From contig JAKSZU010000216.1 of NCBI GenBank assembly GCA_026018925.1, positions 1 to 64,000 of the forward strand: DNA of 64,000 bases. The letters run 5' to 3'. The stretch is from Tupaia tana. Taxonomy: Eukaryota; Chordata; Mammalia; Scandentia; Tupaiidae. Position numbers and translations under genes: made by a program. The number at the start of each line of letters is the position of its first letter. The first letter of the stretch is position 1. The notes below the pieces were generated by a model, which saw only the letters and a list, made by a program, of their open reading frames with translations, was not told the DNA's origin and made no database searches. This document shows positions 46,594 to 59,432 of this stretch, piece by piece.

Positions 46594-48791
46594 AGCTAGT
46601 GTGGTAGGGAGCCCCTCTGGCCTTCTATCCCTGTCTCTGTGTCTCTGAGGTCTCTATCACTCTCTGCTCCTGTCTCCTCATTTTTTTTTGGTAATTTTTC
46701 CTTTTTACGATTTTTTTAAAGGTAGAATTTCTCTCTGGCTCTCAGCTCCATCTTTTGTTTTGTTAATAAGCCCTTCTGCTCCTTTCTCCCAGGCAGGAGA
46801 GTTGAGCCATTTTCTGAGAAGATTCCACAGGGATACTGGGAAATACATATTTCAGGGCACAGGCGAAATGGAGATTTCTACTCATAATTCAGCCTCCAGC
46901 AAGCAAAGCTAGTGTGGTAGGTAACCCCTCTGGCCTTCTATCCCTTTCTCTGTGTCTCTGAGGTCTCTGTCTCTCTCTGCTCCTGTCTCCTCATGTTTTT
47001 TTGGTAATTTTTCCTTTTTACGATTTTTTTAAAGGTAGAATTTCTCTCTGGCTCTCAGCTCCGTCTTTTGTTTTGTTAACAAGCCCTTCTTCTCCTTTCT
47101 CCCAGGCAGGAGCGTTGAGCCATTCCCTGAGAAGTTTTCACATGGATACTGGGAACAAGATATTTCAGGGCACAGGCGAAATGAAGATTTTCTACTCATA
47201 ATTCAGCCTCAAGCAAGCAAAGCTAGTGTGGTAGGGAGCCCCTCAGGCCTTCTATCCCTGTCTCTGTGTCTCTGAGGTCTCTGTATCTCTCTGCTCCGGT
47301 CTCCTCATTTTTTTTTTTTGGTAATTTTTCCTTTTTACGATTTTTTTAACGGAAGAATTTCTCTCTGGCTCTCAGCTCCATCTTTTGTTTTGTTAATAAG
47401 CCCTTCTGCTCCTTTCTCCCAGGCAGGAGAGTTGAGCCATTCTCTGTGAAGATTCCACATGGATACTGGGAACGAGATATTTCAGGGCACAGGCGAAATG
47501 AAGATTTTCTACTCATAATTCAGCCTCCAGCAAGCAAAGCTAGTGTGGTAGGGAGCCCCTCTGACCTTCTATCCCTGTTTCTGTGTCTCTGAGGTCTCTG
47601 TCTCTCTCTGCTCCTGTCTCCTCATTTTTTTTGTTAGTTTTCCATTTTTACGATTATTTTATAGGTAGAATTTCTCTCTGGCTCTCAGCTCCATCTTTTG
47701 TTTTGTTAATAAGCCCTTCTGCTCCTTTCTCCCAGGCAGGAGAGTTGAGCCATTCTCTGAGAAGATTCCATATTGACACTGGGAACTAGATATTTCAGGG
47801 CACAGGCGAAATGAAGATTTTATACTCATAATTCAGCCTCCAGCAAGCAAAGCTAGTGTGGTAGGGAGCCCCTCTGGCCTTCTATCCCTGTCTCTGTGTC
47901 TCTGAAGTCTCTGTCTCTCTCTGCTCCTGTCTCCTCATGTTTTTTTGGTAATTTTTCCTTTTTACGATTTTTTTAAAGATAGAATTTCTCTCTGGCTCTC
48001 AGCTCCGTCTTTTCTTTTGTTAACAAGCCCTTCTTCTCCTTTCTCCCAGGCAGGAGCGTTTAGCCATTCACTGAGAAGATTTCACATGGATACTGGGAAC
48101 TAAATATTTCATGGCACAGGCGAAATGAAGATTTTCTACTCATAATTCAGCCTCCAGAAAGCAAAGGTAGTGTGGTAGGGAGCCCCTCTGGCCTTCTCTC
48201 CCTCTCTCTGTGTCTCTGAGATCTCTGTCTCTCTCTGCTCCTGTCTCCTCATGTTTTTTTGGTAATTTTTCCTTTTTACGATTTTTTTAAAGGTAGAATT
48301 TCTCTCTGGCTCTCAGCTCCATCTTTTGTTTTGTTAATAAGCCCTTCTGCTCCTTTCTCCCGGGCAGGAGAGTTTTCCCATTCTCTGAGAAGTTTCCACA
48401 TGGATACTGGGAACTAGATATTTCAGGGCACAGGCGAAAGAAAGATTTTCTACTCATAATTCAGCGTCCAGCAAGCAAAGCTATTGTGGTAGGGAGCCCC
48501 TCTGGCCTTCTCTCCCTGTCTCTGTGTCTCTGACGTCTCTGTCTCTCTCTGCTCCTGTCTCGTCATTTTTTTTGGTAATTTTTCCTTTTTACGATTTTTT
48601 TAAAGGTAGAATTTCTCTCTGGCTCTCAGCTCCATCTTTTGTTTTGTTAATAAGCCCTTCTGCTCCTTTCTCCCAGGCAGGAGAGTTGAGCCATTCTCTG
48701 AGAAGATTCCACATGGATACTGGGAACTAGATATTTCAGGGCACAGGCGAAATGAAGATTTTCTACTCATAATTCATCCTCCAGCAAGCAA
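46594..48791 (+). repeat. Block D copy 1 (7 monomers)
   Basis: Order: CACAGGGA with GGAAATACATA (46,594); K with GGTAACCCC and GGAACAAG (46,907); GTATCTCTC with GCTCCGGTC and TTAACGGAAG (47,221); GTTAGTTTTCC (47,538); K with GCGTTTAGCC and TTTCATGGC (47,851); CTCTCCCTCTC (48,165); GCTATTGTGG with TGACGTCTC and CTCGTCAT (48,479). The series returns in shortened form at 49,730. Confidence 0.82.
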
Positions 48792-49729
48792 AGCTAGTGT
48801 GGTAGGGAGCCCCTCTGGCCTTCTATCCCTGTCTCTGTGTCTGTGAGGTCTCTGTCTCACTCTGCTCCTGTCTCCTCATTTTTTTTGGTAATTTTTCCTT
48901 TTTACGATTTTTTTAAAGGTAGAATTTCTCTCTGGCTCTCAGCTCCATCTTTTGTTTTGTTAATAAGCCCTTCTGCTCCTTTCTCCCAGGCAGGAGAGTT
49001 GAGCCATTCTCTGAGAAGGTACCACATGGATACTGGGAACTAGATATTTCAGGGCACAGGAGAAATGAAGATTTTCTACTCATAATTCATCCTCCAGCAA
49101 GCAAAGCTAGTGTGGTAGGGAGCCCCTCTGGCCTTCTATCCCTGTCTCTGTGTCTGTGAGGTCTCTGTCTCACTCTGCTCCTGTCTCCTCATTTTTTTTG
49201 GTAATTTTTCCTTTTTACGATTTTTTTAAAGGTAGAATTTCTCTCTGGCTCTCAGCTCCATCTTTTGTTTTGTTAATAAGCCCTTCTGCTCCTTTCTCCC
49301 AGGCAGGAGAGTTGAGCCATTCTCTGAGAAGATTCCACATGGATACTGGGAACTAGATATTTCAGGGCACAGGCGAAATGAAGAATTTCTACTCATAATT
49401 CAGTCTCCAGCAAGCAAAGCCAGTGTGGTAGGGAGCCCCTCTGGCCTTCTATGCCTGTCTCTGTGTCTCTGAGGTCTCTGTCTCTCTCTGCTCCTGTCTC
49501 CTCATTTTTTTTGGTAATTTTTCCTTTTTACGATTTTTTAAAGGTAGAATTTCTCTCTGGCTCTCAGCTCCATCTTTTGTTTTGTTAATAAACCCTTCTG
49601 CTCCTTTCTCCCAGGCAGGAGAGTTGAGCCATTCTCTGAGAAGATTCCACATGGGTACAGGGAACTAGATATTTCAGGGCACAGGCGAAATGAAGATTTT
49701 CTACTCATAATTCAGCCTCCAGCAAGCAA
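48792..49729 (+). repeat. Doublet with CTGTGAGG heads, plus one monomer
   Basis: Monomers 48,792-49,104 and 49,105-49,417 both carry GTGTCTGTGAGG and GTCTCACTCTG and are preceded by ATTCATCCTCC, a rare set. They are a recent single-monomer duplication. The third monomer (49,418) has a CCAGTGTGG head and a shortened second T run (GATTTTTTAAAGG). Confidence 0.8.
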
Positions 49730-51298
49730 AGCTAGTGTGGTAGGGAGCCCCTCTGGCCTTCTATCCCTGTCTCTGTGTCTCTGAGGTCTCTATCTCTCTC
49801 TGCTCCTGTCTCCTCATTTTTTTTGGTAATTTTTCCTTTTTACGATTTTTTTAAAGGTAGAATTTCTCTCTGGCTCTCAGCTCCATCTTTTGTTTTGTTA
49901 ATAAGCCCTTCTGCTCCTTTCTCCCAGGCAGGAGAGTTGAGCCATTCTCTGAGAAGTTTCCACAGGGATACTGGGAAATACATATTTCAGGTCACAGGCG
50001 AAATGGAGATTTTCTACTCATAATTCAGCCTCCAGCAAGCAAAGCTAGTGTGGTAGGTAACCCCTCTGGCCTTCTATCCCTGTCTCTGTGTCTCTGAGGT
50101 CTCTGTCTCTCTCTGCTCCTGTCTCCTCATGTTTTTTTGGTAATTTTTCCTTTTTACGATTTTTTTAAAGGTAGAATTTCTCTCTGGCTCTCAGCTCCGT
50201 CTTTTGTTTTGTTAACAAGCCCTTCTTCTCCTTTCTCCCAGGCAGGAGCGTTGAGCCATTCCCTGAGAAGATTTCACATGGATACTGGGAACAAGATATT
50301 TCAGGGCACAGGCGAAATGAAAATTTTCTACTCATAATTCACCCTCCAGCAAGCAAAGCTAGTGTGGTAGGGAGCCCCTCAGGCCTTCTATCCCTGTCTC
50401 TGTGTCTCTGAGGTCTCTGTATCTCTCTGCTCCGGTCTCCTCAATTTTTTTTTGGTAATTTTTCCTTTTTACGATTTTTTTAACGGAAGAATTTCTCTCT
50501 GGCTCTCAGCTCCGTCTTTTATTTTGTTAACAAGCCCTTCTTCTCCTTTCTACCAGGCAGGAGCGTTTAGCCATTCCCTGAGAAGATTTCACATGGATAC
50601 TGGGAACTAAATATTTCATGGCACAGGCGAAATGAAAATTTTCTACTCATAATTCAGCCTCCAGAAAGCAAAGCTAGTGTGGTAGGGAGCCCCTCTGGCC
50701 TTCTCTCCCTCTCTCTGTGTCTCTGAGGTCTCTGTCTCTCTCTGCTCCTGTCTCCTCATGTTTTTTTGGTAATTTTTCCTTTTTACGATTTTTTTAAAGG
50801 TAGAATTTCTCTCTGGCTCTCAGCTCCATCTTTTGTTTTGTTAATAAGCCCTTCTGCTCCTTTCTCCCAGGCAGGAGAGTTGAGCTATTCTCTGAGAAGT
50901 TTCCACATGGATACTGGGAACTAGATATTTCAGGGCACAGGCGAAATGAAGATTTTCTACTCATAATTCAGCGCCCAGCAAGCAAAGCTATTGTGGTAGG
51001 GAGCCCCTCTGGCCTTCTCTCCCTGTCTCTGTGTCTCTGACGTCTCTGTCTCTCTCTGCTCCTGTCTCGTCATTTTTTTTGGTAATTTTTCATTTTTACG
51101 ATTTTTTTAAAGGTAGAATTTCTCTCTGGCTCTCAGCTCCATCTTTTGTTTTGTTAATAAGCACTTCTGCTCCTTTCTCCCAGGCAGGAGAGTTGAGCCA
51201 TTCTCTGAGAAGATTCCACATGGATACTGGGAACTAGATATTTCAGGGCACAGGCGAAATGCAGATTTTCTACTCATAATTCAGCCTCCAGCAAGCAA
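49730..51298 (+). repeat. Block D copy 2 (5 monomers, one chimeric)
   Basis: Monomers 49,730 and 50,043 match 46,594 and 46,907. Monomer 50,357 starts like 47,221 (CTCCGGTC, TTAACGGAAG) and ends like 47,851 (CTCCGTC, GCGTTTAGCC, TTTCATGGC, CCAGAAAGC). Monomers 50,672 and 50,986 match 48,165 and 48,479 (CTCTCCCTCTC; TGACGTCTC with CTCGTCAT). Two monomers of the series are therefore missing, and the phase is kept. Confidence 0.85.
50357..50671 (+). repeat. Chimeric monomer 162 (D)
   Basis: Left markers as 47,221 through TTAACGGAAG at 50,480; right markers as 47,851 from CTCCGTC at 50,510. The exchange lies within roughly 50,490-50,513, in the conserved stretch that precedes GCTCC. Confidence 0.85.
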
Positions 51299-51611
51299 AG
51301 CTAGTGTGGTAGGGAGCCCCTCTGGCCTTCTATCCCTGTCTCTGTGTCTCTGAGGTCTCTGTCTCACTCTGCTCCTGTCTCCTCATTTTTTTTGGTAATT
51401 TTTCCTTTTTACGATTTTTTTAAAGGTAGAATTTCTCTCTGGCTCTCAGCTCCATCTTTTGTTTTGTTAATAAGCCCTTCTGCTCCTTTCTCCCAGGCAG
51501 GAGAGTTGAGCCATTCTCTGAGAAGATTCCACAGGGATACTGCGAACTAGATATTTCAGGGCACAGGCGAAATGAAGATTTTCTACTCATAATTCAGCCT
51601 CCAGCAAGAAA
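51299..51611 (+). repeat. Monomer 165 (type T0)
   Basis: Carries GTCTCACTCTG, CACAGGGATACTGCG and, at its end, CAGCAAGAAAAGCTAG. Its right half reappears at 59,120-59,432, immediately before another copy of type T1. Confidence 0.75.
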
Positions 51612-54600
51612 AGCTAGTGTGGTAGGGAGCCCCTCTGGCCTTCTATCCCTGTCTCTGTGTCTCTGAGGTCTCTGTCTCTCTCTGCTCCTGTCTCCTCATT
51701 TATTTTGGTAATTTTTCATTTTTACGATTTTTTTAAACTTAGAATTTCTCTCTGGCTCTCAGCTCCATCTTTTGTTTTGTTAATAAGCCCTTCTGCTCCT
51801 TTCTCCCAGCCAGGAGAGTTGATCCATTCTCTGAGAAGATTCCACAGGGATACTGGGAACTAGATATTTCAGGGCACAGGCGAAATGGAGATTTTCTACT
51901 CATAATTCAGCCTCCAGCAAGCAAAGCTAGTGTGGTAGGGAGCCCCTCTGGACTTCTATCCCTGTCTCTGAGTCTCTGAGGTCTCTGTCTCTCTCTGCTC
52001 CTGTCTCCTCATTTTTTTGGTAATTTTCCTTTTTATGATTTTTTTAAAGGTAGAATTCCTCTCTGGCTCTCAGCTCCATCTTTTTTTTTGTTAATAAGCC
52101 CTTCTTCTCCTTTCTCCCAGGATGGAGAGTTGAGCCATTCTCTGAGAAGTTTCCTCATAGATACTGGGAACTAGATATTTCAGGGCACAGGCGAAATGAA
52201 GATTTTCTACTCATAATAAAGCCTCCAGCAAGCAAAGCTAGTGTGGTAGGGAGCCCCTCTGGCCTTCTATCCCTGTCTCTGTGTCTCTGAGGTCTCTGTC
52301 TCTCTCTGCTCCTGTCTCCTCAATTTTTTTTGGTAATTTTTCCTTTTTACGATTTTTTTAAAGGTAGAATTTCTCTCTGGCTCTCAGCTCCATCTTTTGT
52401 TTTGTTAATAAGCCCTTCTGCTCCTTTCTCCCAGGCAGGAGCGTTGAGCCATTCTCTGAGAAGATTCCACATGGATACTGGGAACTAGATATTTCAGGGC
52501 ACAGGCAAAATGAAGATTTTCTACTCATAATTCAGCCTCCAGCAAGCAAAGCTAATGTGGTAGGGAGCCCCTCTGGCCTTCTATCACTGTCTCTGAGTCT
52601 CTGAGGTCTCTGTCTCTCTCTGCTCCTGACTCCTCATTTTTTTTGGAAATTTTTCCTTTTTACGATTTTTTTAAATGTAGAATTTCCCTCTGGCCCTCTG
52701 CTCCATTTTCTGTTTTGTTAATAAGCCCTTCTGCTCCTTTCTCCCAGGCAGGAGAGTTGAGCCATTCTCTTAGAAAATTCCACATGGGTACTGGGAACTA
52801 GGTATTTCAGGGCACAGGCGAAATGAAGATTTTCTACTCATAATTCAGCCTCCAGCAAGCAAAGCTAGTGTGGTAGGGAGCCCCTCTGGCCTTCTATCGC
52901 TGTCTCTGTGTCTCTGAGGTCTCTGTCTCTCTCTGCTCCTGTCTCCTCATACTTTTTGGTAATTTTTCCTTTTTACGATTTTTTTAAAGGTAGAATTTCT
53001 CTCTGCCTCTCAGCTCCATCTTTTGTTTTGTTAATAAGCGCTTCTGCTCCTTTCTCCCAGGCAGGAGAGTTGAGCCATTCTCTGAGAAGATTCCACATGG
53101 ATACTGGGAACTAGATATTTCTGGGCACAGGCGAAATGAAGATTTTCTATTTATAATTCAGTCTCCAGCAAGCAAAGCTAGTGTGGTAGGGAGCCCCTCT
53201 GGCCTTCTATCCCTGTCTCTGTGTCTCTGAGGTCTCTGTCTCTCTCTGCTCCTGTCTCCTCATTTTTTTGGTAATTTGTCCTTTTTACGATTTTTTTAAA
53301 GGTAGAATTTCTCTCTGGCTCTCAGCTCCATCTTTTGTTTTGTTAATAAGCCCTTCTGCTCCTTTCTCCCAGGCAGGAGAGTTGAGCCATTCTCTGAGAA
53401 GATTCCACAGGGATACTGGGCACTAGATATTTCACGGCACAGGCGAAATGGAGATTTTCTACTCATAATTCAGCCTCCAGCAAGCAAAGCTAGTGTGGTA
53501 GGGAGCCCCTCTGGCCTTCTATCCCTGTCTCTGTGTCTCTGAGGTCTCTGTCTCTCTCTGCTCCTGTCTCCTCATGTTTTTTGGTAATTTTTCCTTTTTA
53601 CGATTTTTTTAAAGGTGAATTTCTCTCTGGCTCTCAGCTCCGTCTTTTGTTTTGTTAACTAGCACTTCTTCTCCTTTCTCCCAGGCAGGAGCATTGAGCC
53701 ATTCCCTGAGAAGATTTCACAAGGATACTGGGAACTAGATATTTCAGGGCACAGGCGAAATGAAGAATTTCTACTCATAATTCAGCCTCTAGCAAGCAAA
53801 ACTAGTGTGGTAGGGAGCCCCTCAGGCCTTCTATCCCTGTCTCTGTGTCTCTGAGGTCTCTGTCTCTCTCTGCTCCTGTCTCCTCACTTTTTGGTAATTT
53901 TTCCTTTTTACGATTTTTTTAAAGGTAGAATTTCTCTCTGGCTCTCAGCTCCATCTTTGTTTTGTTAATAAGCCCTTCTGCTCCTTTCTCCCAGGCAGGA
54001 GAGTTGAGCCATTCTCTGAGAAGATTCCACATGGATACTGGGAACTAGATATTTCAGGGCACAGGCGAAATGAAGATGTTCTACTCATAGTTCAGACTCC
54101 AGCAAGCAAAGCTAGTGTGGTAGGGAGCCCCTCAGGCCTTCTATCCCTGTCTCTGTGTCTCTGAGTTCTCTGTCTCTCTCTGCTCCTGTCTCCTCATTTT
54201 TTTTGTTAATTTTTCCTTTTTACGATTTTTTTAAAGGTACAATTTCTCTCTGGCTCTCAGCTCCATCTTTTGGTTTGTTAATAAGCCCTTCTGCTCCTTT
54301 CTCCCAGGCAGGAGAGTTGAGCCATTCTCTGTGAAGATTCCACATGGATACTGGGAACTAGATATTTCAGGGCACAGGCGAAATGAAGATTTTCTACTCA
54401 TAATTCAGCCTCCAGCAAGCAAAGCTAGTGTGGTAGGGAGCCCCTCTGGCCTTCTATCCCTGTCTCTGTGTCTCTGAGGTCTCTGTCTCTCTCTGCTCCT
54501 GTCTCCTCATTTTTTTTGGTTGTTTCCCATTTTTACGATTATTTTAAAGGTAGAATTTCTCTCTGGCTCTCAGCTCCATCTTTTGTTTTGTTAATAAGCC

Positions 54601-56301
54601 CTTCTGCTCCTTTCTCCCAGGCAGGAGAGTTGAGCCATTCTCTGAGAAGATTCCATATGGACACTGGGAACTAGATATTTCAGGGCACAGGCGAAATGAA
54701 GATTTTCTACTCACAATTCAGCCTCCAGCAAGCAAAGCTAGTGTGGTAGGGAGCCCCTCTGGCCTTCTATCCCTGTCTCTGTGTCTCTGAGGTCTCTGTC
54801 TCTCTCTGCTCCTGTCTCCTCATTTTTTTTTTGGTAATTTTTCCTTTTTACGATTTTTTTAACAGAAGAATTTCTCTCTGGCTGTCAGCTCCATCTTTTG
54901 TTTTGTTAATAAGCCCTTCTGCTCCTTTGTCCCAGGCAGGAGAGTTGAGCCATTGTCTGAGAAGTTTCCACATGGATACTGGGAATTAGATATTTCAGGC
55001 ACAGGCGAAATGAAGATTTTCTACCCATAATTCAGCCTCCAGCAAGCAAAGCTAGTGTGGTAGGGAGCCCCTCTGGCCTTCTATCCCTGTCTCTGTGTCT
55101 CTGGAGTCTCTGTCTCTCTCTACTCCTGTCTCCTCAATTTTTCTGTTAATTTTTCCTTTTTACGATTTTTTTAAATGTACAATTTCTCTCTGGCTCTCAG
55201 CTCCATCTTTTGGTTTGTTAATAAGCCCTTCTGCTCCATTCTCCCAGGCAGGAGAGTTGAGCCATTCTCTGTGAAGTTTCCACATGGATACTGGGAACAA
55301 GATATTTCAGGTCACAGTCGAAATGAAGATTTTGTACTCATAATTCAGCCTCTAGCAAGCAAAACTAGTGTAGTAGGGAGCCCCTCTGGCCTTCTATCCT
55401 TGTCTCTGTGTCTCTGAGGTCTCTGTCTCTCTCTGCTCCTGTCTCCTCATTTTTTTTGGTAATTTTTCCTTTTTACGATTTTTTTAAATGTAGAATTTCT
55501 CTCTGGCCTTCTGCTCCATCTTTTGTTTTGTTAATAAGCGCTTCTGCTCCTTTCTCCCAGGCAGGAGAGTTGAGCCATTCTCTGAGAAGATTCCACATGG
55601 ATACTGGGAACTAGATATTTCTGGGCACAGGCGAAATGAAGATTTTCTACTCATAATTCAGTCTCCAGCAAGCAAAGCTAGTGTGGTAGGGAGCCCCTCT
55701 GGCCTTCTATCCCTGTCTCTGTGTCTCTGAGGTCTCTGTCTCTCTCTGCTCCTGTCTCCTCATTTTTTTTGGTAATTTTTCCTTTTTACGATATTTTTAA
55801 ATGTGGAATTTCTCTCTGGCTCTCAGCTCCATCTTTTGTTTTGTTAATAAGCCCTTCTGCCCCTTTCTCCCAGGCAGGAGAGTTGAGCCATTCTCTGAGA
55901 AGATTCCACATTTATACTGGGAACTAGATATTTCAGGGCACAGGCGAAATGAAGATTTTCTACTCATAATTCAGTCTCCAGCAAGCAAAGCTAGTGTGGT
56001 AGGGAGCCCCTCTGGCCTTCTATCCCTGTCTCTGTGTCTCTGAGGTCTCTGTCTCTATCTGCTCCTGTCTCCTCATTTTTTTTGGTAATTTTTCCTTTTT
56101 ACGATTTTTTTAAAGGTAGAATTTCTCTCTGGCTCTCAGCTCCATCTTTTGTTTTGTTAATAAGCCCTTCTGCTCCTTTCTCCCAGGCAGGAGAGTTGAG
56201 CCATTCTCTGAGAAGATTCCACATGGATACTGGGAACTAGATATTTCAGGGCACAGGCGAAATGAAGATGTTCTACTCATAATTCAGCCTCCAGCAAGCA
56301 A
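51612..56301 (+). repeat. Block E copy 1 (15 monomers, T1-T15)
   Basis: T1 CATTTATTTTGG, TTAAACTTAG and CCCAGCCAGG (51,612); T2 CCAGGATGG, CCTCATAG and ATAATAAAGCC; T3 TCAATTTTTTTTGG and GGCAAAATG; T4 TTCCCTCTGGCCC and CCATTTTCTG; T5 CATACTTTTTGG (52,863); T6 TTTGTCC and GGGCACTAG; T7 K type; T8 CTCACTTTTTGG; T9 GGTACAATTTC and TTTTGGTTTG; T10 CCCATTTTTACG and CCATATGGACAC; T11 TTAACAGAAG and CATTGTCTG; T12 GGAGTCTCTG; T13 GGCCTTCTGC; T14 GATATTTTTAAATG; T15 GTCTCTATCTG. The series restarts at 59,433. Confidence 0.9.
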
Positions 56302-57866
56302 AGCTAGTGTGGTAGGGAGCCCCTCAGGCCTTCTATCCCTGTCTCTGTGTCTCTGAGTTCTCTGTCTCTCTCTGCTCCTGTCTCCTCATTTTTTTTGTTA
56401 ATTTTTCCTTTTTACGATTTTTTTAAAGGTACAATTTCTCTCTGGCTCTCAGCTCCATCTTTTGGTTTGTTAATAGCCCTTCTGCTCCTTTCTCCCAGGC
56501 AGGAGAGTTGAGCCATTCTCTGTGAAGATTCCACATGGATACTGGGAACTAGATATTTCAGGGCACAGGCGAAATGAAGATTTTCTACTCATAATTCAGC
56601 CTCCAGCAAGCAAAGCTAGTGTGGTAGGGAGCCCCTCTGGCCTTCTATCCCTGTCTCTGTGTCTCTGAGGTCTCTGTCTCTCTCTGCTCCTGTCTCCTCA
56701 TTTTTTTTTGGTAGTTTTCCATTTTTACGATTATTTTAAAGGTAGAATTTCTCTCTGGCTCTCAGCTCCATCTTTTGTTTTGTTAATAAGCCCTTCTGCT
56801 CCTTTCTCCCAGGCAGGAGAGTTGAGCCATTCTCTGAGAAGATTCCACATTTATACTGGGAACTAGATATTTCAGGGCACAGGAGAAATGAAGATTTTCT
56901 ACTCATAATTCAGTCTCCAGCAAGCAAAGCTAGTGTGGTAGGGAGCCCCTCTGGCCTTCTATACCTGTCTCTGTGTCTCTGAGGTCTCTGTCTCTATCTG
57001 CTCCTGTCTCCTCATTTTTTTTGTTAATTTTTCCTTTTTACGATTTTTTAAAGGTAGAATTTCTCTCTGGCTCTCAGCTCCATCTTTTGTTTTGTTAATA
57101 AGCCCTTCTGCTCCTTTCTCCCAGGCAGGAGAGTTGAGCCATTCTCTGAGAAGTTTCCACACGGATACAGGGAACTAGATAATTCAGGGCACAGGCGAAA
57201 TGAAGATTTTCTACTCATAATTCAGCCTCCAGCAAGCAAAGCTAGTGTGGTAGGGAGCCCCTCTGGCCTTCTATCCCTGTCTCTGTGTCTCTGAGGTCTC
57301 TGTCTCTCTCTGCTCCTGTCTCCTCATATTTTTTGGTAATTTTTCCTTTTTACGATTTTTTTAAAGGTAGAATTTCTCTCTGGCTCTCAGCTCCATCTTT
57401 TGTTTTGTTAATAAGCCCTTCTGCTCCTTTCTCCCAGGCAGGAGAGTTGAGCCATTCTCTGAGAAGATTCCACAGGGATACTGGTCACTAGATATTTCAG
57501 GGCACAGGCGAAATGGAGATTTTCTACTCATAATTCAGCCTCCAGCAAGCAAAGCTAGTGTGGTAGGGAACCCCTCTGGCCTTCTATCCCTGGCTCTGTG
57601 TCTCTGAGGTCTCTGTCTCTCTCTGCTCCTGTCTCCTCATGTTTTTTTGGTAATTTTTCCTTTTTACGATTTTTTTAAAGGTAGAATTTCTCTCTGGCTC
57701 TCAGCTCCGTCTTTTGTTTTGTTAACAAGCACTTCTTCTCCTTTCTCCCAGGCAGGAGCGTTGAGCCATTCCCTGAGAAGTTTTCACAAGGATACTGGGA
57801 ACTAGATATTTCAGGGCACAGGCGAAATGAAGAATTTCTACTCATAATTCAGCCTCTAGCAAGCAA
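56302..57866 (+). repeat. Five monomers between block E segments
   Basis: T16 (56,302) has CCTCAGGCC, GGTACAATTTC and a deleted TTAATAGCCC. It is followed by GGTAGTTTTCC with CACATTTATAC (56,614), GTCTCTATCTG with CACACGGATACAGG (56,927), CATATTTTTTGG with GGTCACTAG (57,240) and a K monomer (57,553). T16 is also the last, partial monomer of the window, so copy 2 probably continues into a similar series. Confidence 0.8.
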
Positions 57867-59432
57867 AACTAGTGCGGTAGGGAGCCCCTCAGGCCTTCTA
57901 TCCCTGTCTCTGTGTCTCTGAGGTCTCTGTCTCTCTCTGCTCCTGTCTCCTCATTTATTTTGGTAATTTTTCATTTTTACGATTTTTTTAAACTTAGAAT
58001 TTCTCTCTGGCTCTCAGCTCCATCTTTTGTTTTGTTAATAAGCCCTTCTGCTCCTTTCTCCCAGCCAGGAGAGTTGATCCATTCTCTGAGAAGATTCCAC
58101 AGGGATACTGGGAACTAGATATTTCAGGGCACAGGCGAAATGGAGATTTTCTACTCATAATTCAGCCTCCAGCAAGCAAAGCTAGTGTGGTAGGGAGCCC
58201 CTCTGGCCTTCTATCCCTGTCTCTGAGTCTCTGAGGTCTCTGTCTCTCTCTGCTCCTGTCTCCTCATTTTTTTGGTAATTTTCCTTTTTATGATTTTTTT
58301 AAAGGTAGAATTTCTCTCTGGCTCTCAGCTCCATCTTTTTTTTTTTGTTAATAAGCCCTTCTTCTCCTTTCTTCCAGGATGGAGAGTTGAGCCATTCTCT
58401 GAGAAGTTTCCTCATAGATACTGGGAACTAGATATTTCAGGGCACAGGCGAAATGAAGATTTTCTACTCATAATAAAGCCTCCAGCAAGCAAAGCTAGTG
58501 TGGTAGGGAGCCCCTCTGGCCTTCTATCCCTGTCTCTGTGTCTCTGAGGTCTCTGTCTCTCTCTGCTCCTGTCTCCTCAATTTTTTTTGGTAATTTTTCC
58601 TTTTTACGATTTTTTTAAAGGTAGAATTTCTCTCTGGCTCTCAGCTCCATCTTTTGTTTTGTTAATAAGCCCTTCTGCTCCTTTCTCCCAGGCAGGAGCG
58701 TTGAGCCATTCTCTGAGAAGATTCCACATGGATACTGGGAACTAGATATTTCAGGGCACAGGCAAAATGAAGATTTTCTACTCATAATTCAGCCTCCAGC
58801 AAGCAAAGCTAATGTGGTAGGGAGCCCCTCTGGCCTTCTATCACTGTCTCTGAGTCTCTGAGGTCTCTGTCTCTCTCTGCTCCTGACTCCTCATTTTTTT
58901 GGGAAATTTTTCCTTTTTACGATTTTTTTAAAGGTAGAATTTCCCTCTGGCCCTCTGCTCCATTTTCTGTTTTGTTAATAAGCCCTTCTGCTCCTTTCTC
59001 CCAGGCAGGAGAGTTGAGCCATTCTCTTAGAAAATTCCACATGGGTACTGGGAACTAGGTATTTCAGGGCACAGGCGTAATGAAGATTTTCTACTCATAA
59101 TTCAGCCTCCAGCAAGCAAAGCTAGTGTGGTAGGGAGCCCCTCTGGCCTTCTATCGCTGTCTCTGTGTCTCTGAGGTCTCTGTCTCTCTCTGCTCCTGTC
59201 TCCTCATTTTTTTTGGTAATTTTTCCTTTTTACGATTTTTTTAAAGGTAGAATTTCTCTCTGGCTCTCAGCTCCATCTTTTGTTTTGTTAATAAGCCCTT
59301 CTGCTCCTTTCTCCCAGGCAGGAGAGTTGAGCCATTCTCTGAGAAGATTCCACAGGGATACTGGGAACTAGATATTTCAGGGCACAGGCGAAATGAAGAT
59401 TTTCTACTCATAATTCAGCCTCCAGCAAGAAA
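57867..59432 (+). repeat. Extra 5-monomer segment T1-T5, both ends chimeric
   Basis: T1 to T4 markers follow the block E order and are nearly identical to 51,612 onward and 59,433 onward. The first monomer has a T8-like head (CTAGCAAGCAAAACTAG crossing in, CCTCAGGCC) before switching to T1. The last monomer (59,120) starts as T5 (CTATCGCTG) and ends as T0 (CACAGGGA, CAAGAAAAGCTAG). The segment is 1,566 bp. Confidence 0.88.

Noticed and set aside
3755-57162. Minus-strand open frames of 66-96 codons rich in E, K and R, starting from the ATG in the reverse complement of CCACATGG
   Set aside because: They are the purine-rich reverse complement of the C/T tract and end wherever indels or variants fall. 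No recognisable domain, and length depends on slippage.
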